A stretch of DNA of 30,061 nt from an uncultured Clostridia bacterium. GTDB lineage: Bacteria; Bacillota; Clostridia; Lachnospirales; Anaerotignaceae. How positions within the stretch are numbered: position 1 is the stretch's first letter; every line of letters begins with the position of its first letter. The stretch is taken from contig CAJUKL010000026.1 of assembly GCA_910587195.1 (NCBI GenBank), positions 1 through 30,061 on the forward strand, read 5' to 3'. The notes under the pieces are model-generated. The model was not told the origin of the DNA and searched no databases. It saw nothing but the letters and a program-made list of their open reading frames with translations. Positions 17,341-24,100 of this stretch are shown here, in pieces. A program made the translations under genes and the position numbers.

Positions 17341-17343
17341 GTT

Positions 17344-17439
17344 TCACTTTCTGAGGCATTTTTTAATGATGTAGATAATAAATTCTACAATCAAGCCTGC
17401 AATAATAGAAACAACGATTGCTTCTAAAATACGCATCAT
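17344..17439 (-). CDS. Putative type I toxin, 31-residue membrane peptide
   Basis: Starts MMRILEAIVVSIIAGLIVEF and continues with a short hydrophobic stretch and a basic tail (IKKCLRK). It is one transmembrane helix plus positive charges, as in Fst/TxpA and the small clostridial type I toxins that depolarise the membrane. Supporting signals are a perfect AAGGAGG (17446-17452) six bases before the ATG, a TTGTCA-17-TATACT promoter and a strong terminator right after the stop. The leader can form CTTTCC-agc-GGGAAG (17464-17450), which covers the first bases of the ribosome site, as is common in type I toxin mRNAs. The convergent RNA is complementary to the start region. An alternative is an ordinary small membrane peptide without toxicity. 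Confidence 0.75.
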   Translation of the reverse strand: MMRILEAIVVSIIAGLIVEFIIYIIKKCLRK

Positions 17440-17480
17440 GACACGCCTCCTTCCCGCTGGAAAGAGTCAACAGCTATTTT

Positions 17481-17509
17481 AGTATACACTATTTAACAAA
17501 AAATGACAA
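17481..17509 (-). promoter_or_regulatory. Promoter of the putative toxin gene
   Basis: On the minus strand TTGTCA (17509-17504) and TATACT (17486-17481) are separated by exactly 17 bases. This gives a leader of about 35-40 nt before the toxin start. It is back to back with the purH promoter. Confidence 0.75.
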
Positions 17510-17540
17510 TTATTTTAACAATGGCAAAAAAATATTTTTC

Positions 17541-17569
17541 TTGCTAGATAACAAAAAATAAGATATAAT
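17541..17569 (+). promoter_or_regulatory. Promoter of the ZTP riboswitch-purH transcript
   Basis: TTGCTA (17541-17546) and TATAAT (17564-17569) are separated by 17 bases. Transcription would start at about 17576, just before the riboswitch P1 stem. Confidence 0.75.
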
Positions 17570-17582
17570 AAAAAACAAAAAA

Positions 17583-17676
17583 CATTTGTATGACTGGCGG
17601 AAAGTAGAAAAACTACAGGGAGTACAAATGAGAACGCCGACCGCCTGGGCATATATTTACCCAGACGGTTCTTTTA
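17583..17676 (+). promoter_or_regulatory. ZTP (pfl) riboswitch with overlapping terminator
   Basis: P1 is a perfect CATTTGTA/TACAAATG pair (17583-17590/17623-17630). It encloses GACTGGCGG and a GTAG-aaaaa-CTAC hairpin followed by AGGGAG. The conserved ligand-site segment CCGCCTGGGCA (17641-17651) follows, and GGCGG (17596-17600) can form the pseudoknot with CCGCC (17641-17645). The same segment pairs with CCCAGACGG to make a terminator ending in TTCTTTTATTATT. The ligand is ZTP/ZMP (AICAR nucleotide), the substrate of the downstream PurH, so ligand binding should prevent termination and raise purH expression. Confidence 0.9.
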
Positions 17677-17697
17677 TTATTGAAGGAGGAATTTTTT

Positions 17698-19251
17698 ATG
17701 CGTGCTTTAATCAGTGTATCTGACAAAACAGGAATTGTAGAATTTGCAAAAGAATTATCAAATTTAGGAGTGGAAATCATTTCCACAGGCGGAACCTATC
17801 ACACTTTACAAAATGCAGGTATTTCTTGTATTGGCATTTCCAATGTAACACATTTTCCAGAATGTTTAGATGGTCGTGTCAAAACACTGCATCCCTCCAT
17901 TCATGCAGGTATTCTCGCTATCCGTGGAAATGCAGAACATATGAAACAACTTTCCGATTTGGGAATTGATACCATTGATATGGTAATTGTTAATTTATAT
18001 CCTTTTAAACAAACCATACTAAAAGAAGGTGTAACAAGAGAGCAAGCGATTGAAAATATTGACATTGGTGGGCCTACCATGATAAGAGCAGCTGCAAAAA
18101 ATTATCAAGATGTGGCTGTTGTTATTGACCCAGCCGACTATGGCAAAGTATTAGCAGAATTAAAACAAAACAAAGAGATTTCTATTGATACCAAATTTTA
18201 TTTAAGTGCAAAAGTATTTATGCATACCTCTCATTATGACAGCTTAATTGCAGATTATATGAAAAAGCAAGCAGGTATAGAGCCATTTCCAGATACTTTG
18301 AGCTTGACATATGAAAAAGTACAAGAAATGAGATATGGAGAAAATCCACATCAAAAGGCAGCGTTTTACAGAGAAATTGGCAATAGCAAAGGTTCTTTAA
18401 CCAATGCGGTACAGCTTCATGGAAAAGAGCTTTCTTTTAACAATATCAATGATACAAATGGCGCATTAGAATTATTAAAAGAATATACAGAGCCCACTAT
18501 TGTTGCTTGTAAACATGCAAATCCTTGTGGTGTAGGTAGTGCAAACAATATTTATGATGCTTATAGGAAGGCATATAGTTCTGACCCTGTTTCTATTTTT
18601 GGCGGAATTATTGTTTCTAACAGAGAAATTGACAAAAAAACCGCAGAAGAAATCAGTAAAATTTTTGTAGAAATTATACTTGCGCCCTCTTTTGAAAAAG
18701 AAGCCCTTGAAATTTTAGAAAAAAAGAAAAATATCCGTTTAATGACATTGGAAAATATTACACAAAAACAAGCAGCAGGTTCTATTGATATTAAAAAAGT
18801 ATCTGGTGGTATTTTAGTGCAGGATATTGACAATGAATTACTTGTAGAAGAAGATTTAAAAGTAGTAACCCAAAGAAAACCATCAGAAGAAGAAATGCAA
18901 GATTTATTATTTACATGGAAAATGGTAAAATATACAAAATCAAATGGAATTGCAATTGGAAAAAATAAACAATCTGTTGGAATTGGCCCAGGACAAGTAA
19001 ATAGAATCTGGGCTTGCGAGCAAGCCATTGCACATGGCATTGACCATTTAGGTGCGGAAACTGTCAAAGGTGCTGTTTTGGCATCAGATGCATTTTTCCC
19101 ATTTCCAGATTGTGTAGAAGCTTGTGCAAAAGCGGGAATTACTGCAATTATTCAGCCAGGTGGTTCTGTTCGTGACCAAGAATCCATAGATGCTTGTGAC
19201 AAAGCTGGAATTGCCATGATATTTACAGGAATGCGTCATTTTAGACACTAA
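17698..19251 (+). CDS. purH: Bifunctional AICAR transformylase / IMP cyclohydrolase
   Basis: A 517-residue enzyme for the last two steps of IMP synthesis: formylation of AICAR with 10-formyl-THF, then ring closure. The N-terminal cyclohydrolase part has ISVSDKTGIVEFAKEL, STGGTYHTL and DGRVKTLHPSIHAGIL. The transformylase part has RYGENPHQKAAFYRE, CKHANPCGVGSANN (catalytic Lys-His) and GIGPGQVNRIWACEQAI, and ends with GMRHFRH. The length is typical (about 510-525). ATG 17698 has GAAGGAGG upstream; the longer frame from 17680 overlaps that site. Expression is expected to be controlled by the ZTP riboswitch. The neighbouring purine genes (purD, purN) are absent, so purH stands alone here. Repeat R8 starts at the base after the stop codon. 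Confidence 0.97.
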   Translation: MRALISVSDKTGIVEFAKELSNLGVEIISTGGTYHTLQNAGISCIGISNVTHFPECLDGRVKTLHPSIHAGILAIRGNAEHMKQLSDLGIDTIDMVIVNLYPFKQTILKEGVTREQAIENIDIGGPTMIRAAAKNYQDVAVVIDPADYGKVLAELKQNKEISIDTKFYLSAKVFMHTSHYDSLIADYMKKQAGIEPFPDTLSLTYEKVQEMRYGENPHQKAAFYREIGNSKGSLTNAVQLHGKELSFNNINDTNGALELLKEYTEPTIVACKHANPCGVGSANNIYDAYRKAYSSDPVSIFGGIIVSNREIDKKTAEEISKIFVEIILAPSFEKEALEILEKKKNIRLMTLENITQKQAAGSIDIKKVSGGILVQDIDNELLVEEDLKVVTQRKPSEEEMQDLLFTWKMVKYTKSNGIAIGKNKQSVGIGPGQVNRIWACEQAIAHGIDHLGAETVKGAVLASDAFFPFPDCVEACAKAGITAIIQPGGSVRDQESIDACDKAGIAMIFTGMRHFRH

Positions 19252-19485
19252 TTTATTTTCTTTCAAAAAGATAGCAAAGAATTTTGTGCAAAACTTTGTT
19301 TTGCTGCTATGTTTTAAAATGGAACAATTCTTATAGCAGAACAATAATGGAATACCATCGGTTAAAAGATTTGTTCTACGATGACCAAAGCGAAACTCAG
19401 AAAGCGAGCAAAGCGACGAGGGAACTTTTTACAAGTGAAAAAAGTTCCCTCTCTATTTTTAAAATAATTGTTTAGCCACTCCCTA
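19252..19485 (+). repeat. Modular repeat copy R8 (decayed)
   Basis: A forward copy starting at the base after the purH stop with a worn inverted repeat (TTTATTTTCTT...AAAAAGATAGC). It continues through GCAAAGAATTTTGTGC, CAAAAC-ttt-GTTTTG, a diverged body and the terminal stem-loop, and ends at TTGTTTAGCCACTCCC (19468-19483). It fills the gap between purH and the convergent unknown gene. Confidence 0.75.
19418..19460 (+). terminator. Terminator-like stem-loop ending repeat R8
   Basis: GAGGGAACTTTTT pairs with AAAAAGTTCCCTC around the loop ACAAGTGA (13 bp perfect), followed by TCTATTTTT. The probable purH terminator. Confidence 0.7.
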
Positions 19486-19493
19486 TTTTATGC

Positions 19494-19958
19494 CTACATT
19501 TGACAGAAATTTTCAAACCAATTTGTTAATGGTATCAAACCAGAGTTTAAAAAAAGCATTCCTCTTTCTTGATAAACAAAATTTCCGCCTCTTTCAAATA
19601 AAAAAATAATTGGTTCATAAACTGCAACACAATCTCTATATTTTTGCTTTTCTTCTCCTAACATACATGCTCGCAAATAATAATCCACGATTGCAGTAGA
19701 AAAAGATGGATTTTTAATTATTTTTTTTACATTGGGATGACATTGTTCTAATAATCTACTATCTATTATCTTTTTTCCAAACATGGCAGGAAGGTCTGTT
19801 GTAAAAGGCAAAGAAGGTGTAATTGTATTTTTTTTACAAAAAATTGCCATTCTTTTGATGAATGCAATACCAAATTCCATATCATTTTTATGACCATTTT
19901 TTCCAATATTACCCCAATCAATATGATTTAATCTCTGAATTGCTTTTTTTGTATTCAT
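19494..19958 (-). CDS. Hypothetical protein, 154 residues
   Basis: I do not recognise this protein with confidence. It is soluble and mixed alpha/beta, without a signal peptide or transmembrane segment. Recognisable features are HIDWGNIGKNGHKNDMEFG near residues 12-30, the central segment CHPNVKKIIKNPSFSTAIVDYY and the C-terminal block YEPIIFLFERGGNFVYQE followed by GLIPLTNW. The last block vaguely recalls small proteins encoded near polymorphic-toxin immunity genes, which is only an impression. The start ATG 19958 has a weak GAAAGAAC site, suggesting low or coupled translation. It lies 23 bases downstream of the 73-residue gene in the same direction, probably the same transcript. It converges on purH. 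Confidence 0.7.
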   Translation of the reverse strand: MNTKKAIQRLNHIDWGNIGKNGHKNDMEFGIAFIKRMAIFCKKNTITPSLPFTTDLPAMFGKKIIDSRLLEQCHPNVKKIIKNPSFSTAIVDYYLRACMLGEEKQKYRDCVAVYEPIIFLFERGGNFVYQERGMLFLNSGLIPLTNWFENFCQM

Positions 19959-19981
19959 AAATGTTCTTTCAAAATAGAAAA

Positions 19982-20203
19982 TTACTCTACCCTTATAAAT
20001 CCTTCTGCCCAGTGTTTTTTATCAATCTCATAGTTATCAATATAAAAGTCATGTGGTCGCTCCCGAAATCCGGGTAATTTTTGATATTCTAAAATAGCTG
20101 CTTTTGCTTTTTCAAAACTAGAAAATACTCCTAAAAATTTTGTTTCCTCATATCCATTTTCCAGTTCATAACTGTGTTGTAATACATATATTTGCTGTTT
20201 CAT
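19982..20203 (-). CDS. Small conserved-type protein (possibly DUF7336-like), 73 residues
   Basis: A 73-residue soluble protein starting MKQQIYVLQHSYELENGYEE. The pattern KFLGVFSSFEKAKAAILEYQKLPGFRE...FYIDNYEIDKKHW.EGF looks like the small YVLxHxYE...GVYSSxEEAxxAI...Y.ID domain (I believe DUF7336). It is a compact alpha/beta fold of unknown function. GAGGTATC precedes the ATG. It is followed by the 154-residue unknown gene. Transcription probably starts in the 45 bases between it and the terminator at 20248-20280, although no consensus promoter is visible there. The family assignment is from memory and should be treated as tentative. Confidence 0.7.
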   Translation of the reverse strand: MKQQIYVLQHSYELENGYEETKFLGVFSSFEKAKAAILEYQKLPGFRERPHDFYIDNYEIDKKHWAEGFIRVE

Positions 20204-20247
20204 AAAAGATACCTCATTTTTTTTATTCTATTCCCTTTAAAAAAATA

Positions 20248-20280
20248 AAAAAAGATGTACTTGTTCAGCACATCTTTTTT
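20248..20280. terminator. Terminator after the Cys-rich peptide gene
   Basis: AAAAAAGATGT (20248-20258) pairs with ACATCTTTTTT (20270-20280). T-runs on both strands make it potentially bidirectional. On the minus strand it ends the Cys-rich peptide transcript about 45 bases after the stop codon. Confidence 0.8.
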
Positions 20281-20323
20281 GTTTGAAAAACAGGCTTGTG
20301 AATCGCCCTTTTCGGATTACATT

Positions 20324-20497
20324 TTAGCAGCCGCAATTATTGCCAAGTTGGTTATTGTTATTGCCACAGCAACATAAAAGCAATATAATCCATATCCATG
20401 AATTATCAAAACCGCCATTATTGTTATTGCCACAGCAGCACAGTAACAATATAATCCATATCCAGTTTTCTCCACATCCGCATCCAAATCCATTCAT
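20324..20497 (-). CDS. Duplicated Cys/Asn/Gly-rich small hydrophobic peptide
   Basis: A 57-residue peptide starting MNGFGCGCGEN. It contains the unit WIWIILLLCCCGNNNN twice (residues 12-27 and 34-49), separated by GGFDNS and ending in QLGNNCGC. AAGGAGG (20507-20513) lies 9 bases before the ATG. There are eleven cysteines in 57 residues and a membrane-compatible core in each unit. Similar short Gly/Cys/Asn peptides in clostridia and bacilli are often annotated as spore-coat-like or 'high-cysteine' proteins, function unknown. A possible sporulation-type promoter, AATATT (20564-20569) and CATAAGATA (20542-20550 on the minus strand), lies upstream but has a short 13-base spacing. The gene is too short for most gene callers. 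The internal duplication is visible at DNA level as an imperfect tandem repeat. Confidence 0.75.
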   Translation of the reverse strand: MNGFGCGCGENWIWIILLLCCCGNNNNGGFDNSWIWIILLLCCCGNNNNQLGNNCGC

Positions 20498-20615
20498 ACC
20501 ATAATACCTCCTTAAGTTTAAGAAATGTTTCGTTACATCTCTATCTTATGAGGCATTTTGTAAAATATTGCCTGTCTAATCAAAAAAAATTTTGTCGTAC
20601 AAGTTTAAATGATGA

Positions 20616-20945
20616 TTAAATTTCTGTTCTTTGGTGAAATTCCTTTAAATTACCTTCTTTTAATTCTCTCTTTTTTAATTCTTCAAAAATATTATCCCAT
20701 GTAATTTGTTTTTCTGCTAGTAATACAGAAAGATGATACAATAAATCTGACAATTCATAAATCATTTCAGTTTTATCTGGGTTTTTAGCAGCAATAATGG
20801 TTTCGGCTGCTTCTTCTCCGACCTTTTTTAATATTTTATCAATTCCTTTGTCCAATAAATAATTAGTATAAGAACCTTCCTTTGGATTCTTTTTTCTATC
20901 TAGTATGATGTCATATAATGCATACAATACTTTTTGATTTTCCAT
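20616..20945 (-). CDS. hisE: Phosphoribosyl-ATP pyrophosphatase
   Basis: A 109-residue enzyme for the second step of histidine synthesis, hydrolysing PR-ATP to PR-AMP and pyrophosphate. It is an all-alpha MazG-like protein. The metal-binding pattern EEAAETIIAAKN (residues about 42-53) and the second helix ELSDLLYHLSVLLAE are clear. The length is typical of stand-alone HisE. Its ATG overlaps the hisI stop in TAATG, so translation is coupled and the two activities, fused in many bacteria, are separate but adjacent here. No terminator is evident downstream before the Cys-rich peptide promoter region. Confidence 0.93.
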   Translation of the reverse strand: MENQKVLYALYDIILDRKKNPKEGSYTNYLLDKGIDKILKKVGEEAAETIIAAKNPDKTEMIYELSDLLYHLSVLLAEKQITWDNIFEELKKRELKEGNLKEFHQRTEI

Positions 20946-21280
20946 TACAAAATTTCCTCCCCTTTTTCATTTCTATAAAAACAAGAACGCTTTCCTGTGT
21001 GGCAGGCAGCTCCTTTTTGGTCGACTTTTATTAAAATGGCATCTGCATCACAATCATACAAAATTTCTTTTACATACTGAAAATGCCCAGAAGTTTCCCC
21101 TTTATGCCATAACTGCTTACGGCTTCTACTATAATAATGTACGGTACCTTTTTGTAATGTTAATTCCAGTGCTTCCTGATTTGCATAAGCAAGCATTAAA
21201 ACTTGATTACTTTGAAAATCTTGTGTAATGACCGGAATTAATCCTTTTTCATCAAATTTTAATTGTTCTATCCATGACAT
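20945..21280 (-). CDS. hisI: Phosphoribosyl-AMP cyclohydrolase
   Basis: A 111-residue zinc enzyme for the third step of histidine synthesis, opening the adenine ring of PR-AMP. Signature segments are VLMLAYANQEALELTL, VHYYSRSRKQLWHKGETSG and LYDCDADAILI, plus KGAACHTGKRSCF with the zinc and Mg ligands. AAAGGAGGGA lies 4-5 bases before the ATG. It overlaps hisE by one base. Immediately upstream is repeat R9 and then thrS in the same direction. No independent promoter is obvious, so readthrough from thrS or a promoter inside R9 is possible. Confidence 0.94.
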   Translation of the reverse strand: MSWIEQLKFDEKGLIPVITQDFQSNQVLMLAYANQEALELTLQKGTVHYYSRSRKQLWHKGETSGHFQYVKEILYDCDADAILIKVDQKGAACHTGKRSCFYRNEKGEEIL

Positions 21281-21312
21281 ACTATCCCTCCTTTGAAATA
21301 ATAAAAAATTAA

Positions 21313-21572
21313 GGACTTGGGAACTTTGTTCCCAAACCCTTACAAGCTTTTTGAAAAAAGCTTGACCAAAAACTTGACTTTCCGCACACGGAACAAAACG
21401 AATTTTTAACCGCTGGTGCCCCGTTGTCGTTTATCTAAAACAACTGTTCAATGTCACTGTGCAGCAGCGAAACGAAGTTGTCTACACTTTGTTTCGGTCG
21501 GTGCAGAACAAACGTCCACCGGACGTTTTGCACCGCACAAAGTTCTATGCTTTCTTTCAAGAAAGCGTGCTT
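21313..21572 (-). repeat. Modular repeat copy R9
   Basis: A reverse copy between thrS and hisI. On the minus strand it opens with ACGCTTTCTT-GA-AAGAAAGC, whose TGA is the thrS stop. It then has the early-inserted GGTGCAAAACGTCC-ggt-GGACGTTT hairpin (same insertion site as R5), the GTTGT-type stem, CAAGCTTTTT/AAAAAGCTTG and a TTGGGAAC-aaa-GTTCCCAA hairpin. Short plus-strand frames here are not genes. Confidence 0.85.
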
Positions 21573-23470
21573 ACTCTTGTTTTGATTTCTTCCTGTACTC
21601 TTGCAATTACGTCTTTCAAATCAACTTGTCCTTCTTCTCCGTTTTCTCTGGAACGTAAAGAAACTTTATTGACTGCCTCATCTTTTTCGCCAACTACAAT
21701 AATATAAGGGATTCTTTCATTTCTTGCTTCTCTAATTTTATACCCAATTTTTTCTGCTCTGTAATCTGTTTCCACTCTGATGCCTGCTTTATCCAATTCT
21801 TCTGATACTTTCGCAGCATAATCTGCAAATTTTTCAGAAATTGGTAAAACTTTCACCTGTACTGGAGATAACCATGTTGGGAATTGTCCTGCATAATGTT
21901 CAATTAAAATACCAATAAAACGCTCAATGCTTCCAAAACATACTCTATGAATCATAATAGGACGCTTTTTACTACCATCTGCTGCAGTATATTCCAATTC
22001 AAAACGTTCTGGCATTTGCATGTCTAATTGAATAGTGCCACATTGCCATGTTCTTCCAATGGAGTCCTCTAAATGGAAGTCAATTTTAGGGCCATAAAAA
22101 GCACCATCTCCTTCATTTACAGTATATGGTATTTTATTTTCTTCTAAAGCATCTCGTAAGCCGTTTGTTGCTAATTCCCATGCTTCGTCAGAACCCATGC
22201 TATTTTCTGGACGAGTAGAAAGTTCAATGTGATATTTAAAACCAAATAATTTATAAACACTATCAATCAAGCTGATAACACCACTGATTTCATCTTTAAT
22301 TTGTTCTTCTGTCATAAAAATATGGGCATCATCTTGATTAAAGCAACGAACTCTCATTAAACCATGCAATGCACCTGATTTTTCATGTCTGTGTACTAAA
22401 CCAATTTCGCCAACTCTCATTGGTAAATCTCTATAAGAATGCATCTCTTGTTTATAGACCAACATTCCGCCTGGACAGTTCATAGGTTTTACACAAAAAT
22501 CATGTTCATCAATGACAGTAGTATACATGTTGTCTTTGTAATGGTCCCAGTGTCCGCTTGTTTCCCAAAGTTCTTTACTTAATATAATAGGTGTACTTAC
22601 TTCCACATAACCTGCTTCTTTGTGAATTTCTCTCCAATATTCTAATAAAGTATTTTTTAATACCATACCCTTTGGTAAAAAGAATGGGAAGCCGGGACCT
22701 TCTTCCAATAAAGCAAACAATTTTAATTCTTTTCCTAATTTTCTATGGTCACGTTTTTTGGCTTCTTCCATCATGGTCAAATAAGCTTCCAAATCAGATG
22801 CTTTGGTATAAGCTGTACCATAAATACGGGAAAGCATTTTATTTTTTTCATTTCCTCTCCAATAAGCACCAGCAACGGAAGTTAATTTGATTGCTTTTAC
22901 ATTTTTTGTGCTCAACAAGTGAGGCCCTGCACAAAGGTCTGTAAAATCACCTTGTTTATAAAAAGAAATAGTTGCATCTTCTGGTAAATCGTGAATCAAT
23001 TCCACTTTATAAGGTTCTCCCTTTTCTTCCATCAGCTTGATGGCTTCTGCTCTTGGCAGCTCAAAACGTTCTAATTTTAAATCTTCTTTTGCAATTTTTT
23101 TCATTTCTTTTTCAATTTCTTCTAATTCCTCTGGAGAAAATGGTTTTTCTCTATCAAAATCATAATAAAAACCGTCTGAAATGGAAGGGCCTATTGCTAA
23201 TTTTGTATCTGGATATAATCTTTTGACTGCTTGCGCCATTATATGAGATGCTGTATGACGAAATGCTTCTTTACCTACTTCATCATCAAAAGTGCAAATA
23301 CTAACTTCTGCATCTTTTTCCACCATAAAACGCAAGTCTTTTGTTTCTCCATCTACAATACCTGCGCAAGCGTTTCTTGCTAATCCTTCACTAATGCTTT
23401 TTGCAATATCATAAACAGATACTGCGCCATCAAATTCTTTTACAACACCATCTTTTAATGTAATTTTCAT
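21557..23470 (-). CDS. thrS: Threonyl-tRNA synthetase
   Basis: A 637-residue class II aminoacyl-tRNA synthetase that charges tRNA-Thr. It has an N-terminal TGS domain (residues 1-60) and the editing domain with HTASHIMAQAVKRLYPDTKLAIGP and ISDGFYYDFD. The catalytic core has MNCPGG (zinc Cys), RVGEIGLVHRHEKSGALHGLMRVRCFNQDDAHIF (motif 2 region) and MIHRVCFGSIERFIGILIEH (motif 3). The anticodon-binding domain follows (SPVQVKVLPIS...). The length is standard. The site AAGGAGAG overlaps the stop of the upstream coiled-coil gene. The last codons and the TGA stop fall in repeat R9, so the end TRVSTLS is partly repeat-derived. Expression is governed by the T-box leader at 23872-24090. Confidence 0.97.
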   Translation of the reverse strand: MKITLKDGVVKEFDGAVSVYDIAKSISEGLARNACAGIVDGETKDLRFMVEKDAEVSICTFDDEVGKEAFRHTASHIMAQAVKRLYPDTKLAIGPSISDGFYYDFDREKPFSPEELEEIEKEMKKIAKEDLKLERFELPRAEAIKLMEEKGEPYKVELIHDLPEDATISFYKQGDFTDLCAGPHLLSTKNVKAIKLTSVAGAYWRGNEKNKMLSRIYGTAYTKASDLEAYLTMMEEAKKRDHRKLGKELKLFALLEEGPGFPFFLPKGMVLKNTLLEYWREIHKEAGYVEVSTPIILSKELWETSGHWDHYKDNMYTTVIDEHDFCVKPMNCPGGMLVYKQEMHSYRDLPMRVGEIGLVHRHEKSGALHGLMRVRCFNQDDAHIFMTEEQIKDEISGVISLIDSVYKLFGFKYHIELSTRPENSMGSDEAWELATNGLRDALEENKIPYTVNEGDGAFYGPKIDFHLEDSIGRTWQCGTIQLDMQMPERFELEYTAADGSKKRPIMIHRVCFGSIERFIGILIEHYAGQFPTWLSPVQVKVLPISEKFADYAAKVSEELDKAGIRVETDYRAEKIGYKIREARNERIPYIIVVGEKDEAVNKVSLRSRENGEEGQVDLKDVIARVQEEIKTRVSTLS

Positions 23471-23484
23471 TTTATTTTCTCTCC

Positions 23485-23823
23485 TTATTCTGCATTTTTT
23501 AAACGACTGACATCCATTTTTAAACGGTTCATGTCCATATCATATAACTTTATGGTAGATACAATAATATCCGTTTTTAGCTTTATATATTCTGTATCAT
23601 AAGAAACAACATCCAATTGTTCTTCCAATTTATCCATTTGTTCTCTCATTTCTTGGATTTCTTCTTTTAATTCTATGCGCATATCCTGAATTTCTTCTTT
23701 TAACTCCATCCGTACTTCTTGGATTTCTTCTTTTAATTCTGTTCGCATATCCTCTATTTTTTCATCTAACATTTTTCCTATAGCTTTTATTTCTGCAATA
23801 ATCTCTCTTGTTTCTTCATTCAT
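23485..23823 (-). CDS. Hendecad-repeat coiled-coil protein between the T-box and thrS
   Basis: A 112-residue highly charged protein. Residues about 26-69 carry four 11-residue units: MRTELKEEIQE, VRMELKEEIQD, MRIELKEEIQE and a diverged MREQMDKLEEQ. This is a hendecad pattern predicting a straight right-handed coiled coil. A C-terminal helix region follows (TDIIVSTIKLYDMDMNRLKMDVSRLKNAE). There is no signal peptide. ATG 23823 follows AAGGAGGG by 6 bases; the longer reading to 23868 starts upstream of that site. The gene lies downstream of the T-box terminator and ends 14 bases before thrS, so it should be induced with thrS when tRNA-Thr is uncharged. Function unknown. Confidence 0.78.
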   Translation of the reverse strand: MNEETREIIAEIKAIGKMLDEKIEDMRTELKEEIQEVRMELKEEIQDMRIELKEEIQEMREQMDKLEEQLDVVSYDTEYIKLKTDIIVSTIKLYDMDMNRLKMDVSRLKNAE

Positions 23824-23871
23824 AAAATCCCTCCTTAAAAATACGAAAATTATTTTTTTATGGAACAAAAC

Positions 23872-24090
23872 AAAAAAGCCCCCAATCCCTTGCTAAGGGA
23901 CGAGAGCATAACATTCCCGCGGTTCCACCCTAATTGTTTTAAAAACCACTTTAACTATGATGATAACGCAATCAACGGGCTGTATTAAAGCCACTCCGAG
24001 GTGGTTTTCACTTCACAATCTACAAAAATGCTCTCAACCGTGACATTTTTCTCTGTATATATCCTGTGAGCTACTGTCCTCATCAACATT
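23872..24090 (-). promoter_or_regulatory. T-box riboswitch (threonine tRNA-responsive leader)
   Basis: Read on the minus strand. Stem I contains GATGAGGACAGTAG, an AGAGA bulge and GGTTGAGAGC. A specifier region GTGAAAACCACCTCGGAG offers ACC (Thr) codons at 24005-24000. The hallmark T-box AGGGTGGAACCGCGG is at 23931-23917, followed by the terminator TCCCTT-agc-AAGGGA and GGGGGCTTTTTT (to 23872). Uncharged tRNA-Thr should stabilise the antiterminator and allow transcription of the coiled-coil gene and thrS. Confidence 0.93.
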
Positions 24091-24100
24091 TTATTTTACA

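Noticed and set aside
23640..23760. Possible CRISPR or regulatory tandem repeat of 33 bases
   Set aside because: The period matches eleven codons of the hendecad coiled-coil protein and there are no spacers.
23917..23931. GGTTCCACCCT looks like a tRNA T-arm
   Set aside because: The surrounding sequence lacks a cloverleaf. The motif is the T-box consensus AGGGTGGAACCGCGG on the minus strand.
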